Shown here: one piece after another, positions 8,664 through 16,915 of the stretch | Position numbering within the stretch: the first letter of the stretch is position 1 | Layout: the number at the start of each line of letters is the position of its first letter | From: an uncultured Myxococcaceae bacterium | GTDB lineage: Bacteria > Myxococcota_A > Polyangia > Polyangiales > Ga0077539 | Reading direction: 5' to 3' | Length of the DNA stretch: 50,084 nt | Assembly: GCA_945952225.1 (NCBI GenBank) | Contig: CAMFHP010000058.1 | Coordinates: 1-50,084 of the forward strand | Position numbers and translations under genes: made by a program | The notes under the pieces: model-generated | Databases searched by the model: none | What the model was told of the DNA's origin: nothing | Seen by the model: the letters and a program-made list of their open reading frames with translations, nothing else

Positions 8664-9572
8664 ATGCAGACCCACGCCCTCCCACCGTCTCTGCACATGG
8701 ACCAGGTGAGCGGTACGTCGCTCTCGAACTGCGCGTTCGTCGTGTGCCGTGTGTTCGGCGACCGCGGACGCCATCCCGACACCAGCGACGCCGTGCTCTA
8801 CGCGACAGGCGGTTCCACGCTCCGCGCGCTGTGGCATCGGGCGGGGTGGTTCGGGCCCGTGTGGTGCTCCGACGATGGAACGGTGTTCGCCGGGGTGCAC
8901 GACGAGCTCGGCATCGCGCGCGCCTCCGATCCACCGGGCACGCTCACCCGCGTGCGGGCGCCCGTCACGGTGCACGGCGTGTGGGGCCTCCACGCGAGGT
9001 GCGTCTTCGCCTGGGGGCGCACACCAGAAGGCCGCCCCGCCATCGCGTGGTGGGATGGCAATCGATGGAGCCGCCACGAGATGCCCGGGAGCGTGCATGC
9101 CCTCCACGGCCTCGATGCGTCGTCGGTGTATGCGTGCGGCGACGCCGGGCTCATCGCGCGGTGGGATGGCGCCGCGTGGCGTCCGTTCGAGCCGCCGTGC
9201 ACGTCGACGATCTCGTCGGTGCATGTGCTGAACGAGCAACGCGCGTACGCGACGGCCGAAGGTGGTCTGCTGCTCGAAGGAACACCCTTCGGATGGCGCG
9301 TCGCACGGCATGAGAAGGTCGAACTGCACGGCCTCGGGCACCTCGGTGATCGCGTGATCGTCGCCCACGGCACAGACGGCCTCGTGGCGCTCACCGACGC
9401 GGGCTTCGAGGTGGTGAAGCCGAAGCTCGAGCCCCGCTCGCTCGACGCGCGCGCACACCTGCTCTTCGTGTCGGGCTCGCTTCTGCTCGAAACGAGCGAT
9501 GGCGTGGCCTTTCGTGGGATCTCTTGCGAGACCGTCGCTCCCCAGCTGGCCTCGATGGGTCGCATGGGATGA
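8664..9572 (+). CDS. Cytosolic beta-propeller-like protein, possible immunity protein
   Basis: 302 residues with AAGGAG 9 nt before the ATG, 18 bp after the preceding gene, so almost certainly co-transcribed with it. It lacks a signal peptide. The body is made of beta-strand repeats containing WDG/WDGxxW motifs (AWWDGNRW, RWDGAAW) and SVxACGxxG-type turns, as in kelch or YCF48-like propellers common in myxobacteria. Propeller homologues there are usually exported; the missing signal and position directly behind the unrecognised gene suggest an intracellular binding partner, for example an immunity protein. No catalytic motif is seen. Confidence 0.8.
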   Translation: MQTHALPPSLHMDQVSGTSLSNCAFVVCRVFGDRGRHPDTSDAVLYATGGSTLRALWHRAGWFGPVWCSDDGTVFAGVHDELGIARASDPPGTLTRVRAPVTVHGVWGLHARCVFAWGRTPEGRPAIAWWDGNRWSRHEMPGSVHALHGLDASSVYACGDAGLIARWDGAAWRPFEPPCTSTISSVHVLNEQRAYATAEGGLLLEGTPFGWRVARHEKVELHGLGHLGDRVIVAHGTDGLVALTDAGFEVVKPKLEPRSLDARAHLLFVSGSLLLETSDGVAFRGISCETVAPQLASMGRMG

Positions 9573-9620
9573 ACGGGTGCGATGACGCCCGTTCGCGCGG
9601 TTCACGGAGGAGCCCCCACC

Positions 9621-10358
9621 ATGAGCACATTCTGGAAGCTGGTTCGCCGCGGAGAGACGCCGGGCGAAGGACCGCGTGAGCCCTCGCCCGATGGCGGATT
9701 GCTGCCCGAAGGCGTGACCCGCGCGTGGTCGTCGCTGGAGGGCTTTCTCTCCGACGGCGACGTGATGGGCACGCTCGCGACCACGCCCGCACACCGCTGG
9801 GAGGTCGTGGTTTTCGAAGGCGCGCATCGCCGTGATGATCCGCGACGGGGACCGCACGGCGCGCTCGCGTATGTGGGCGGCGTGGTCGAGCGCGCATCGC
9901 CCGCGGCCTTTCTCGATGGGCTCGGCGAGGTCTCGCCCGAAGCGCGCGCGGCCGCCTCACGACTGCGCGCGATGGTCGCCGCAGAGCCCCTCTCGCGAGG
10001 CCCCGACGATGGCCGGGAGGAGGAGCCCGCCGTCGAGGAGGAGATCCTCCCGCGCGCCGACGACGTGTCGTCGATCGAGCATGCGTGTGACGTCGCGAAG
10101 GCCTTCTTCGATGCGTACCAGCTCCGTCACGGGTGGTTCAGTCGCACCGACGACCTCGACGATGCGCCGTTGCAGATCATCTTCGTGGCGCCCACGGGGG
10201 TGACGCCGACGGAGATCCTCGTGCGGATGCGAACAAGGCGCGGTTGGGACGACGATGACCCCGAGGTGGTCGCGCTCCCGCAGCAGCACCTCGATGCGCT
10301 CCTCGCGTGGGATCCGCGGCTCGCGCAGTGGGATTTCAACCTCTCCGTGCGGAGCTGA
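9621..10358 (+). CDS. Unrecognised acidic protein, third gene of the cassette
   Basis: 245 residues. ATG 9621 is chosen over an ATG 39 bp upstream because GGAGGAG ends 8 nt before it. There is no signal or membrane segment. The central part is Glu/Asp-rich (REEEPAVEEEILP) and the C-terminal half has a run of aromatic and acidic residues (RTRRGWDDDDPEVV, WDPRLAQWDFNL). It follows the propeller gene by 48 bp on the same strand and ends 15 bp before a convergent esterase gene. I do not recognise a family. Its place makes it a second companion, chaperone or immunity candidate for the gene at 7260. Confidence 0.7.
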   Translation: MSTFWKLVRRGETPGEGPREPSPDGGLLPEGVTRAWSSLEGFLSDGDVMGTLATTPAHRWEVVVFEGAHRRDDPRRGPHGALAYVGGVVERASPAAFLDGLGEVSPEARAAASRLRAMVAAEPLSRGPDDGREEEPAVEEEILPRADDVSSIEHACDVAKAFFDAYQLRHGWFSRTDDLDDAPLQIIFVAPTGVTPTEILVRMRTRRGWDDDDPEVVALPQQHLDALLAWDPRLAQWDFNLSVRS

Positions 10359-10373
10359 TCGCGCGCCGCCCCG

Positions 10374-11375
10374 TCAGCGCATCGCGTCGAAGAAGCCCCA
10401 CACCGACTCGCGGAACGCGGGCCAGTAGAGGTGGCCGAGGTCGGGCACGAGGCACCAGAGCACGCGGCGTCCGTCGCGGCACTGCTGCGAGGCTTCGCAC
10501 GGTGACGGACCTTCGGGCGCGCGGGTGTTCGCGCAGCCGTTGAAGTGTTCCCAGTGGAGCCGCGAGCGTTCGCCCTCGGCGGGCGCCACCACCGTGTCGT
10601 TGTCTCCGTGGATCACCATCGCCGACACCGCGGGCGTGGGGCAGGTCGTGAGCGTTGCGCCTTCGTACGAGACCGTTCCCGCGTCGACGCCGGTGGGGGT
10701 TGAAGGGCCTCCGCCCGAGTTCGGTGCGATGGCGCGGAGCACGTCGCCGCGCACACATCCGAGGTGGTTGCTGAAGTACGCGCCGCGGCTCAGGCCCGTC
10801 GCGAAGATGCGGCGCGGGTCGATGCGAAAGCGCGTCTGCATCGCCGTCACGATCGCGTCGAAGAGGGCCACGTCGCGGTTGCGATCCGTGGGCGTGGAGA
10901 GATCCCAGGTGCTCGCCGAGCCCGTGGGCGAACCCGCGATGGGGAGGCCGTCGGGGTACACGACGACGGCGCGTCCCAGCGTGGTGTCTTCGAGGTGCAG
11001 AAAGCGCTGCGTGCGTCCCGCGGCGCCGCCGTCGCCGTGAAAGACCAGCACCAGCGCGAGCGACCCGCAGGGCGCGGTGGGGGCCGCGAGCGTGTACGTG
11101 CGGTCGAGGCCCGCGGCGGTGATGCGCTCGGTGGTGAGCGCGTACGTTCCCGGCGCGTCGAGGAGCGGGCACGCGGGGGCCGCATCGACGGGCGCAACGT
11201 CGACGGGCGCGCGGTCTGTGGGCGCGTCGATCGCAGCGTCTGGCGTGGGCGTGGGCGTCGAAGACGGCGCGGGGTCGGTGCACGCCGCGAGGGCGGTGAC
11301 GACGACGCAGCACCGCGCGCGGAGCAGTGATTGCGTAGCCGCGTACAGGGCGTGCGTGCGGGTCGTGGTGCTCAT
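10374..11375 (-). CDS. Exported esterase of the LpqC / PHB-depolymerase / feruloyl esterase family
   Basis: 333 residues. The N-terminus carries a lipoprotein-type signal with lipobox TALAAC (Cys32), followed by a Pro/Thr/Asp-rich linker. The alpha/beta-hydrolase core has FHGDGG (oxyanion-hole region, 112-117), nucleophile Ser196 in GLSRG, an acid in HGDND (256-260) and His315 in LGHLYW. Six or more Cys residues in the catalytic part could form disulfides, fitting an exported enzyme. The family hydrolyses polyesters, feruloyl esters or acetyl groups; the substrate here is not predictable. The gene is divergent from the histidine kinase operon, and a 14-bp palindrome lies between the two starts. 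Confidence 0.85.
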   Translation of the reverse strand: MSTTTRTHALYAATQSLLRARCCVVVTALAACTDPAPSSTPTPTPDAAIDAPTDRAPVDVAPVDAAPACPLLDAPGTYALTTERITAAGLDRTYTLAAPTAPCGSLALVLVFHGDGGAAGRTQRFLHLEDTTLGRAVVVYPDGLPIAGSPTGSASTWDLSTPTDRNRDVALFDAIVTAMQTRFRIDPRRIFATGLSRGAYFSNHLGCVRGDVLRAIAPNSGGGPSTPTGVDAGTVSYEGATLTTCPTPAVSAMVIHGDNDTVVAPAEGERSRLHWEHFNGCANTRAPEGPSPCEASQQCRDGRRVLWCLVPDLGHLYWPAFRESVWGFFDAMR

Positions 11376-11408
11376 GGGCGCACCCTCGCATCGCGACGCG
11401 GGGCGCGG

Positions 11409-11422
11409 TCAACAATTGTTGA
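11409..11422. promoter_or_regulatory. Perfect 14-bp palindrome, candidate operator
   Basis: TCAACAATTGTTGA is a perfect palindrome and locally AT-rich in a very GC-rich region. It lies 34 bp before the esterase start and 52 bp before the kinase start. The NarL-type response regulator encoded in the adjacent operon is the obvious candidate to bind it. Confidence 0.5.
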
Positions 11423-11473
11423 GCGGGAAGTGCTTGAGTCACACACGTTCCGACGGCACTCAGGAGCGGCGAC

Positions 11474-12856
11474 GTGCTCTCCGAAGCCGCCATCTCGACG
11501 ACACCGCACACCGCCGACGACGCGCGCCTCGTCGAGTCGCAGCTCGCGGCGCAGTGCGCCTCCTTCGCGCGCTTCATCGCGAAGTGGTCGATCGTGGTGA
11601 ACGCGCTGTGGTGGCCCTCCGATGGTCCGACGGTGGTGGGATTGCCCGGCGCGTTCGAGGGGATGCGCTCGCTCCGCGTGTGGGTCTTCGCGACGAGCCT
11701 CGCGGCGCTCGGTGTGCTGTGGGGATGCCGTGAGCTCCGCGGCGTGCGCCTCGCGCTGTGCGCCCTCGTGTGGTGCGTCGAGGTCGGCGCCACGGGCGGG
11801 AGCATGGCGCGCGTGGGGGACTTCGCGACGCCGTGGTTCCACTTTCTCTACCCGCTGGTGATCGCGTCGAGCGTGCTGCCCGTCGCCCTGCCCGCGCGCG
11901 TCGCCATCGCGAGCGCGCTCGGGGGATCGCTCCTCGCGGGCTTCTTGATCGTGCGCCCCGAGGGGATGCGCTCGCCCTACCTCGGTCCCGTGCTCTCGTA
12001 CCTCACATTCACCGTGGGCGTGGCCATCGCGTACGGCCATCGGAGCTACCTCGTCACGCGGCGCGCGTTTCTGCAGCAGCTCGCCCTCGCGCGCTCCGAG
12101 TCTCAGCTCGCCGCACAACGCGAGGGGCTGCGCGAGGAGGTCGAAGCGCGCACCGCCGAACTCCGTCGCCTCGCGGAGCACCTCGACCGCGCGGGCGAAC
12201 ACGAGCGACGACGCATCGCGCGCGAGCTCCACGACGACCTCGGGCAGAGCGTCTCCGCGGTGCGTCTCGCGCTGGCCACCACGCTGCGTCGGTATGCGCG
12301 CTCGCCGGGGAGCGTGCAGGCCAACCTCGACGAGCTCGACGGACTCGTCTGTCGTGTCGCCGACAGCACGCGCGACACGATCACCCGACTGCGCCCGCGC
12401 ATTCTCGAAGACCGCGGCCTCGCGGCGGCGGCGCGCTGGCTCGTCACGTCTGCGGAGCGTCACGGCGACCTCGCATACACGCTCAGCACCGAGGGTCTCG
12501 ACGCGCTCGACGTGACCGACGGCGAGGCGCCCGCCGACGGATCGACGCTCGACGAGGTGCGCTCCGCGGCGTTTCGCATTCTTCAAGAGGCGCTCACCAA
12601 CGTGCAGCGCCACGCCCGCGCGCGCCGCGTCGAGGTCGACCTGCGCGTGGTCGACGGCGCCCTCACCCTGCGCGTGCGCGATGATGGTGTCGGCATCGCG
12701 GCGACGCGCGAGGGGGCCGCGGGCATGGGCCTCGTGGGGATGCGCGAGCGCGCGGCGGCGCTGCACGGCGCGCTCACGGTGGGGCCCGCGGAGGGCGGCG
12801 GCACGGTGCTCGTGTGTCGGCTCCCGCTGGCGCCGCAGGGGGGCGCGACGTCGTGA
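11474..12856 (+). CDS. Membrane sensor histidine kinase (HisKA_3, NarL/DesK type)
   Basis: 460 residues from GTG 11474, with AGGAG 7 nt upstream. Residues 35-200 hold about five hydrophobic segments with short loops, so the sensor is integral to the membrane with little periplasmic sequence. A coiled-coil stretch (200-245) leads to the dimerisation/phosphoacceptor motif ERRRIARELHDDLGQ with His253. The ATPase region shows FRILQEALTNVQRHARA (N box), VRDDGVGI (G1) and GMGLVGMRERAAALHG (G2). The last codons overlap the response regulator gene, so the two are translationally coupled. The signal is unknown. Confidence 0.93.
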   Translation: MLSEAAISTTPHTADDARLVESQLAAQCASFARFIAKWSIVVNALWWPSDGPTVVGLPGAFEGMRSLRVWVFATSLAALGVLWGCRELRGVRLALCALVWCVEVGATGGSMARVGDFATPWFHFLYPLVIASSVLPVALPARVAIASALGGSLLAGFLIVRPEGMRSPYLGPVLSYLTFTVGVAIAYGHRSYLVTRRAFLQQLALARSESQLAAQREGLREEVEARTAELRRLAEHLDRAGEHERRRIARELHDDLGQSVSAVRLALATTLRRYARSPGSVQANLDELDGLVCRVADSTRDTITRLRPRILEDRGLAAAARWLVTSAERHGDLAYTLSTEGLDALDVTDGEAPADGSTLDEVRSAAFRILQEALTNVQRHARARRVEVDLRVVDGALTLRVRDDGVGIAATREGAAGMGLVGMRERAAALHGALTVGPAEGGGTVLVCRLPLAPQGGATS

Positions 12857-13488
12857 TCCGGGTGTTCCTCGCCGACGACCACGCGATCGTGCTCGGGGGG
12901 CTTCAACGGCTCATCGCCGAGAGCGGCGACCTGGAGGTGGTGGGCGTCGCGACGGACGGGCGTCAGGCGCTCCAACGCACGCTCCAGGAGGGCTTCGCGT
13001 GGGACGTGCTCGTGCTCGATCTCTCGCTGCCGCGCGTGGCCGGGGCCGAGGTGTTGCGACGGGTGAAGGCGCAGCGTCCCGCGTCGCGCGTGATCGTGCT
13101 GTCGATGTACCCCGAGGATCAGTACGCGCCCCATCTGCTCGAAGCCGGCGCCGATGCGTACGTCTCGAAGGCCAGCGCGCCGGAGCGTCTGCTCGAAGCG
13201 ATCCGCGCGGTGGCCTCGGGGGCGCGGTGGACGTCCTCCGTCGTCGCAAAACGCCTTCAGGAGCAGGGATCGGACGCGGCCTCGCTCCCGCATCGACGGC
13301 TCTCGTCGCGCGAGCACCAGGTGTTCAATCTCATCATCGAGGGGCACAGCGTGACGGACATCGCCGCGCAGCTCGACCTCCACGCGAGCACGGTGAGCAA
13401 CCACCTGCGCGCGATCAAGACCGCGCTCGACGCGCACACCGTGGCCGACATCGTTCGCTACGCCGTGCGCGTGGGGCTCATCGACTGA
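12853..13488 (+). CDS. NarL/FixJ-type response regulator
   Basis: 211 residues from GTG 12853, overlapping the kinase stop by 4 nt (GTGA). The receiver domain has Asp8/Asp9, phosphoacceptor Asp56 in LVLDLSLP, Ser84 and Lys106. The C-terminal LuxR-type helix-turn-helix contains LSSREHQVFNLI and VTDIAAQLDLHASTVSNHL. It should be phosphorylated by the adjacent kinase. The palindrome at 11409-11422 in the divergent promoter region is a plausible binding site, which would put the esterase and the operon itself under its control; this is inference. Confidence 0.94.
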   Translation: MIRVFLADDHAIVLGGLQRLIAESGDLEVVGVATDGRQALQRTLQEGFAWDVLVLDLSLPRVAGAEVLRRVKAQRPASRVIVLSMYPEDQYAPHLLEAGADAYVSKASAPERLLEAIRAVASGARWTSSVVAKRLQEQGSDAASLPHRRLSSREHQVFNLIIEGHSVTDIAAQLDLHASTVSNHLRAIKTALDAHTVADIVRYAVRVGLID

Positions 13489-13547
13489 ACGACGTCCGCT
13501 GACCGAAAGACCGCGCGGGCCCGGCGCCCGCGTCTGGGAGGTGCGTG

Positions 13548-15320
13548 ATGGGGTGGCTCTCGCCGCGAACCCGTGAGGGGACGCCTGCGCTGCGCGCACG
13601 TGCGCGTGGCCTTCCGTGGGTGGGCTCGACGCTGCGCGTGACGCGCGAAAAGTGGCGCAACTGGAGCACGGAGCTCACGTCGACGCCGCGACGTCTCTAC
13701 TGCGACGAAGCGGGCGGACCGTGGCGCTCACCGCGCACGCTCGACGATCTGCAGGCCATCGTGCGCGATGCGCGGCGTGAGGGGGTGACCGTGCGGGTCT
13801 TCGGCTCGTCGCACTCGTGGTCGCGGCTCGTGCCCAACGACGGGGGATTCCTCGTCGACAACCGCATGATCGGCGCGCGTCCCGATGGCACCTACGACGT
13901 GCGCATCGAGCCTGGGAGCGCCGACGGGCTTCGAAAAGCGCGGGCCACGGTGCCGCCCGGTGTGCTCTCGGGCGAGCTCGAAGCGTGGCTCTGGGAGGCG
14001 GGGTATTCGCTGCCCGCCAGCGCGGTCGAAGACGTGTTCTCCGTGGGCGGCATGACGGCGACGGCCACACACGGCACGGGCTACGCATGCGGCACGGTCT
14101 CGGACCTCGTCGCGGGCATGACCTTCGTCGACGGACGCGGCGAGGTGCGGCGATGGACGCGCGAGACCGCGACGGCCGACGAGCTCGCGGCGATCCAGTG
14201 CGGCCTCGGGTGCCTGGGGCTCGTGTACGACGTGACCTTCGAGGTCGAGCCCGCGTACGAGGTGCTCCACGAGGCCGTGTGCGTGCCCTACGACTCGCTC
14301 TTCGCCGACACTGACGAGGCCCGCGAGCGGCTGCGCGCGCTTCACGAGTCGCACACCTCGGTGGAGTACTTCTGGTGGCCCATCCGCTTCTCGGGGCTCC
14401 CGCTCGTTTCGAAGCCCGAGGTGAACCCCGAGGTGTGGGTGCTCACGACGCAGAAGGCCTTTCCGCGTGCGATCGCGCCGCGTTCGGCGATGAAGCGCTT
14501 CTGGGATCTGCAGGTGCTCGACATGGCCAGCATGGCAGGCTGCGGGCGGCTCATGGACGCCGTGGAAGGCAGGCCGTGGGCGCCGCGCGTGCTCGCCTGG
14601 GTGACGTGCTTCACGAACCTCTGGGTGTCGTCGCGGAGCGGTCGCACGCGCCTCCCGCAGTACGACGCCAACCACTTCGTGAACGCGGGCGGCGTGGAGT
14701 TCGTGCGCGCCATGGCCGCCGAGTGGAGCCTGCCCTTTCGCCGTGACCTTCCGCTCGCGCACCCGGGCGGGTACGAGCGCGTGCGACGGGCGTTCGCCGA
14801 GCTCCACGACCTCGTGGTCGATGCGTTCCATCGGTATCCGTTCGGCGATCCGCGGGCGACGCCGATCACCCTCGCCGTCGAGATGCGCACCCTCGCGACG
14901 AGCACGGCGTTGATGAGCCCGGGCTACAGCGCCTCGCGCGACCCCATGGAGGCCATCGTCGCCCCCGAGCTCGTGACCACCGCGGGACACCCCGCGTGGG
15001 CGGCGTTCGCCGAGCGCGCCAACCTCGCGATGACCACGCAGCCCGCGGTGTTCGGCGACCGCGTGCGGTGCCACCAGGCGAAGCCGTGTCATGGCCTCTC
15101 CCACCCGGATTTTCCGCGCACGGGGATGCAGAGTTACCTCCGCGAGCAGTACCGCGCGGCGGGCACGTGGGCGCGCTTTCTCGCGGTGCGCGACGCGGTG
15201 GATCCCGACGGCGTGTTTCTCAATCCGTACCTTCGCGCGTGGTTCTTTCCCGAGGCCGCGCGCGACGAGCGCAGGCCCGCGCCGCAGTCGTCGCACCCCA
15301 TGCAGGAGGCCTCGCCGTGA
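13548..15320 (+). CDS. FAD-linked oxidoreductase of the aldonolactone oxidase (ALO/GULO) type
   Basis: 590 residues. ATG 13548 follows GGAGG by 6 nt. An FAD_binding_4 (PCMH) fold is seen in residues 60-240: VRVFGSSHSWS and a TATHGTG motif with CGTVSDLV, near the usual flavin-binding positions. The C-terminal part matches D-arabinono-1,4-lactone oxidase proteins, ending RDAVDPDGVFLNPYLRAWF. The N-terminal 55 residues are an extra basic segment. It overlaps the next gene by 4 nt, so flavoprotein and NAD-binding protein are made together. The substrate could be a sugar lactone or another alcohol; a sterol/lipid role is possible given the partner but unsupported by motif. Confidence 0.87.
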   Translation: MGWLSPRTREGTPALRARARGLPWVGSTLRVTREKWRNWSTELTSTPRRLYCDEAGGPWRSPRTLDDLQAIVRDARREGVTVRVFGSSHSWSRLVPNDGGFLVDNRMIGARPDGTYDVRIEPGSADGLRKARATVPPGVLSGELEAWLWEAGYSLPASAVEDVFSVGGMTATATHGTGYACGTVSDLVAGMTFVDGRGEVRRWTRETATADELAAIQCGLGCLGLVYDVTFEVEPAYEVLHEAVCVPYDSLFADTDEARERLRALHESHTSVEYFWWPIRFSGLPLVSKPEVNPEVWVLTTQKAFPRAIAPRSAMKRFWDLQVLDMASMAGCGRLMDAVEGRPWAPRVLAWVTCFTNLWVSSRSGRTRLPQYDANHFVNAGGVEFVRAMAAEWSLPFRRDLPLAHPGGYERVRRAFAELHDLVVDAFHRYPFGDPRATPITLAVEMRTLATSTALMSPGYSASRDPMEAIVAPELVTTAGHPAWAAFAERANLAMTTQPAVFGDRVRCHQAKPCHGLSHPDFPRTGMQSYLREQYRAAGTWARFLAVRDAVDPDGVFLNPYLRAWFFPEAARDERRPAPQSSHPMQEASP

Positions 15321-16366
15321 ACCTCGTGATCGGCTCCTCGGGCTGCCTCGGCGCGGCCCTCGTCGAAGCCCTCGTCGCGAAGGGCGCGCCGGTGCGCGGC
15401 CTCGACCTGTTGCCCGGTGTGGTGCCCGGCGTCGACGCGCGTGTGGGTGACATGGGCGATCCCCGCGTGCTCGGCCCTGCGCTTCAGGGCGTTCACACGG
15501 TCTACCAATGCGCGGCGCTCGTGTCGTTGAACCCGCGCTACCGCCCGGAGATGGAGCGCGTGAACGTCGAGGCCAACCGCGCGGTGCTCCGTCGCGCGCG
15601 CGTCGAGGGCGTCGGGGTCTTCGTGTACGCGAGCACGCAGGTGCTCTGCTGCGAGCCGGGCCAGGAGGTGCGCGGCCTCGACGAGCGCGCGCCCTACGCG
15701 CAGCGTCCGCTGTCGGCCTTCGCGGCCACGCGCATCACCTCGGAGCGCGACGTGCTCGAAGCGCACCGCCCCGACGAGGGCTTCCGCACGATCGCGCTGC
15801 GGGTGCCGAGCATGTTCGGCGCGCGCGACCGCTTTCACCTTCCGCTGCACCTCGGGCTCTCGGAGAAGGGGCTCGCGATGCGCGCGGGCTCGCAGCGCCA
15901 CTGCGCCCACGTGTACGCCGAGAACGCCGCGCACGCGCACCTGCTCGCGGCGGATGCACTGCGCGCAGGACGCTGCGGCGGACGCGCGTTCTACCTCTCC
16001 GACGACGCGCTGCCCTGCTCGTACTGGGACACGATGAGCGACCTGCTCGTGGCCTGCGGACGTCCTCCGTTGCGCCAGGGGTTCCCGCGCGCTGCGGTGG
16101 CGGCGCTGACGCGCGCGAGCGAGGCGATGCACCGGGCGCTGCCGTGGATGTTTCGCGGCGAGCCGACCTTCACCGACGAGGGGCTCACGGTGGCCTCGGG
16201 CGACTGCTGGTTCGACACGACGGCGCTGCGCACGGAGCTCGGGTTTGCGCCCGTGGTCTCGCGCGACGAGGCGATCCGGCGCACGGCGGCGTGGTTTCGC
16301 GCGAACCCGCGCCCGAAGGCCTTTCTCACGCAGCGGCTCGATCGCGAGATGCCGCGCGAGGTGTGA
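15317..16366 (+). CDS. NAD(P)-binding epimerase / 3-beta-HSD-like protein with altered active site
   Basis: 349 residues from GTG 15317, with AGGAGG 7 nt upstream and a 4-nt overlap with the flavoprotein stop. The Rossmann motif GSSGCLG (6-12) and Asp30 in GLDLLPG fit an extended SDR of the 3-beta-hydroxysteroid dehydrogenase family; YASTQVL supplies the conserved Ser/Thr strand. Where the catalytic YxxxK should stand, the sequence reads FAATR (135-139), so both Tyr and Lys appear replaced. LRVPSMFGARD and a conserved C-terminal half support the family. It may have a changed chemistry or act as a binding partner of the flavoprotein. Confidence 0.87.
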   Translation: MNLVIGSSGCLGAALVEALVAKGAPVRGLDLLPGVVPGVDARVGDMGDPRVLGPALQGVHTVYQCAALVSLNPRYRPEMERVNVEANRAVLRRARVEGVGVFVYASTQVLCCEPGQEVRGLDERAPYAQRPLSAFAATRITSERDVLEAHRPDEGFRTIALRVPSMFGARDRFHLPLHLGLSEKGLAMRAGSQRHCAHVYAENAAHAHLLAADALRAGRCGGRAFYLSDDALPCSYWDTMSDLLVACGRPPLRQGFPRAAVAALTRASEAMHRALPWMFRGEPTFTDEGLTVASGDCWFDTTALRTELGFAPVVSRDEAIRRTAAWFRANPRPKAFLTQRLDREMPREV

Positions 16367-16408
16367 CCGGCATCGCGACCCTGACCGCGCGAAACGGTGG
16401 GCGAGGTG

Positions 16409-16906
16409 TCAGCGCGATCGTGAAGGCGCACACCCACGCATCGCCCTGCGCGCGCAGCACGTCGCATCGCCCGCGCGGCATCCCCCATCGAGGGGCGCAC
16501 ACACCGAGGCCCGCGCGTCGCTCCGATGCGCGCGTCGGTCGGAGAGCGCGACGCACGCGCGCCACGTGCCGCCATCGCACGCGCGCCCGTAGAACACGTC
16601 GCCCACGAGCCCGCGGAACAACAGGCTCACGCACACCGGCGCAGCGATCGCCACGAGCACACCCCACGCGGCCACGAGCGCCCCACGGAACCCCGCCCCG
16701 CGCGCCACGAACGCGAGCGCCGCCAGCGCCGCGAGCGCACCGAGCACCGACGTGCGGTTCTGCGCGTGGAGGCCATCGCCCGCGACGAGCGTCGCCACGG
16801 CGAACGTCGCCACCGCGAGCGCGGTCACGAGCAGGGGCGCGAGCGTCCATGACCGATCACGCGGCCCCTCGGCGGACACCCTGCTCGGCGTTTCACCCCC
16901 ACGCAT
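16409..16906 (-). CDS. Small membrane protein with Cys-rich C-terminus
   Basis: 165 residues. After a short polar N-terminus there are three hydrophobic segments (about 22-43, 52-70 and 73-97). The last 55 residues are polar and contain eight Cys, starting at CDGGTWRACVALSDRR. It starts 10 bp after the methyltransferase stop on the same strand. No Shine-Dalgarno is seen, but TAGCGC lies 6 nt before the ATG, a variant of the window's leaderless motif. I recognise no family. The gene could be misassigned, but start signal and membrane pattern argue for it. Confidence 0.6.
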   Translation of the reverse strand: MRGGETPSRVSAEGPRDRSWTLAPLLVTALAVATFAVATLVAGDGLHAQNRTSVLGALAALAALAFVARGAGFRGALVAAWGVLVAIAAPVCVSLLFRGLVGDVFYGRACDGGTWRACVALSDRRAHRSDARASVCAPLDGGCRAGDATCCARRAMRGCAPSRSR

Positions 16907-16915
16907 CGCGACGCG

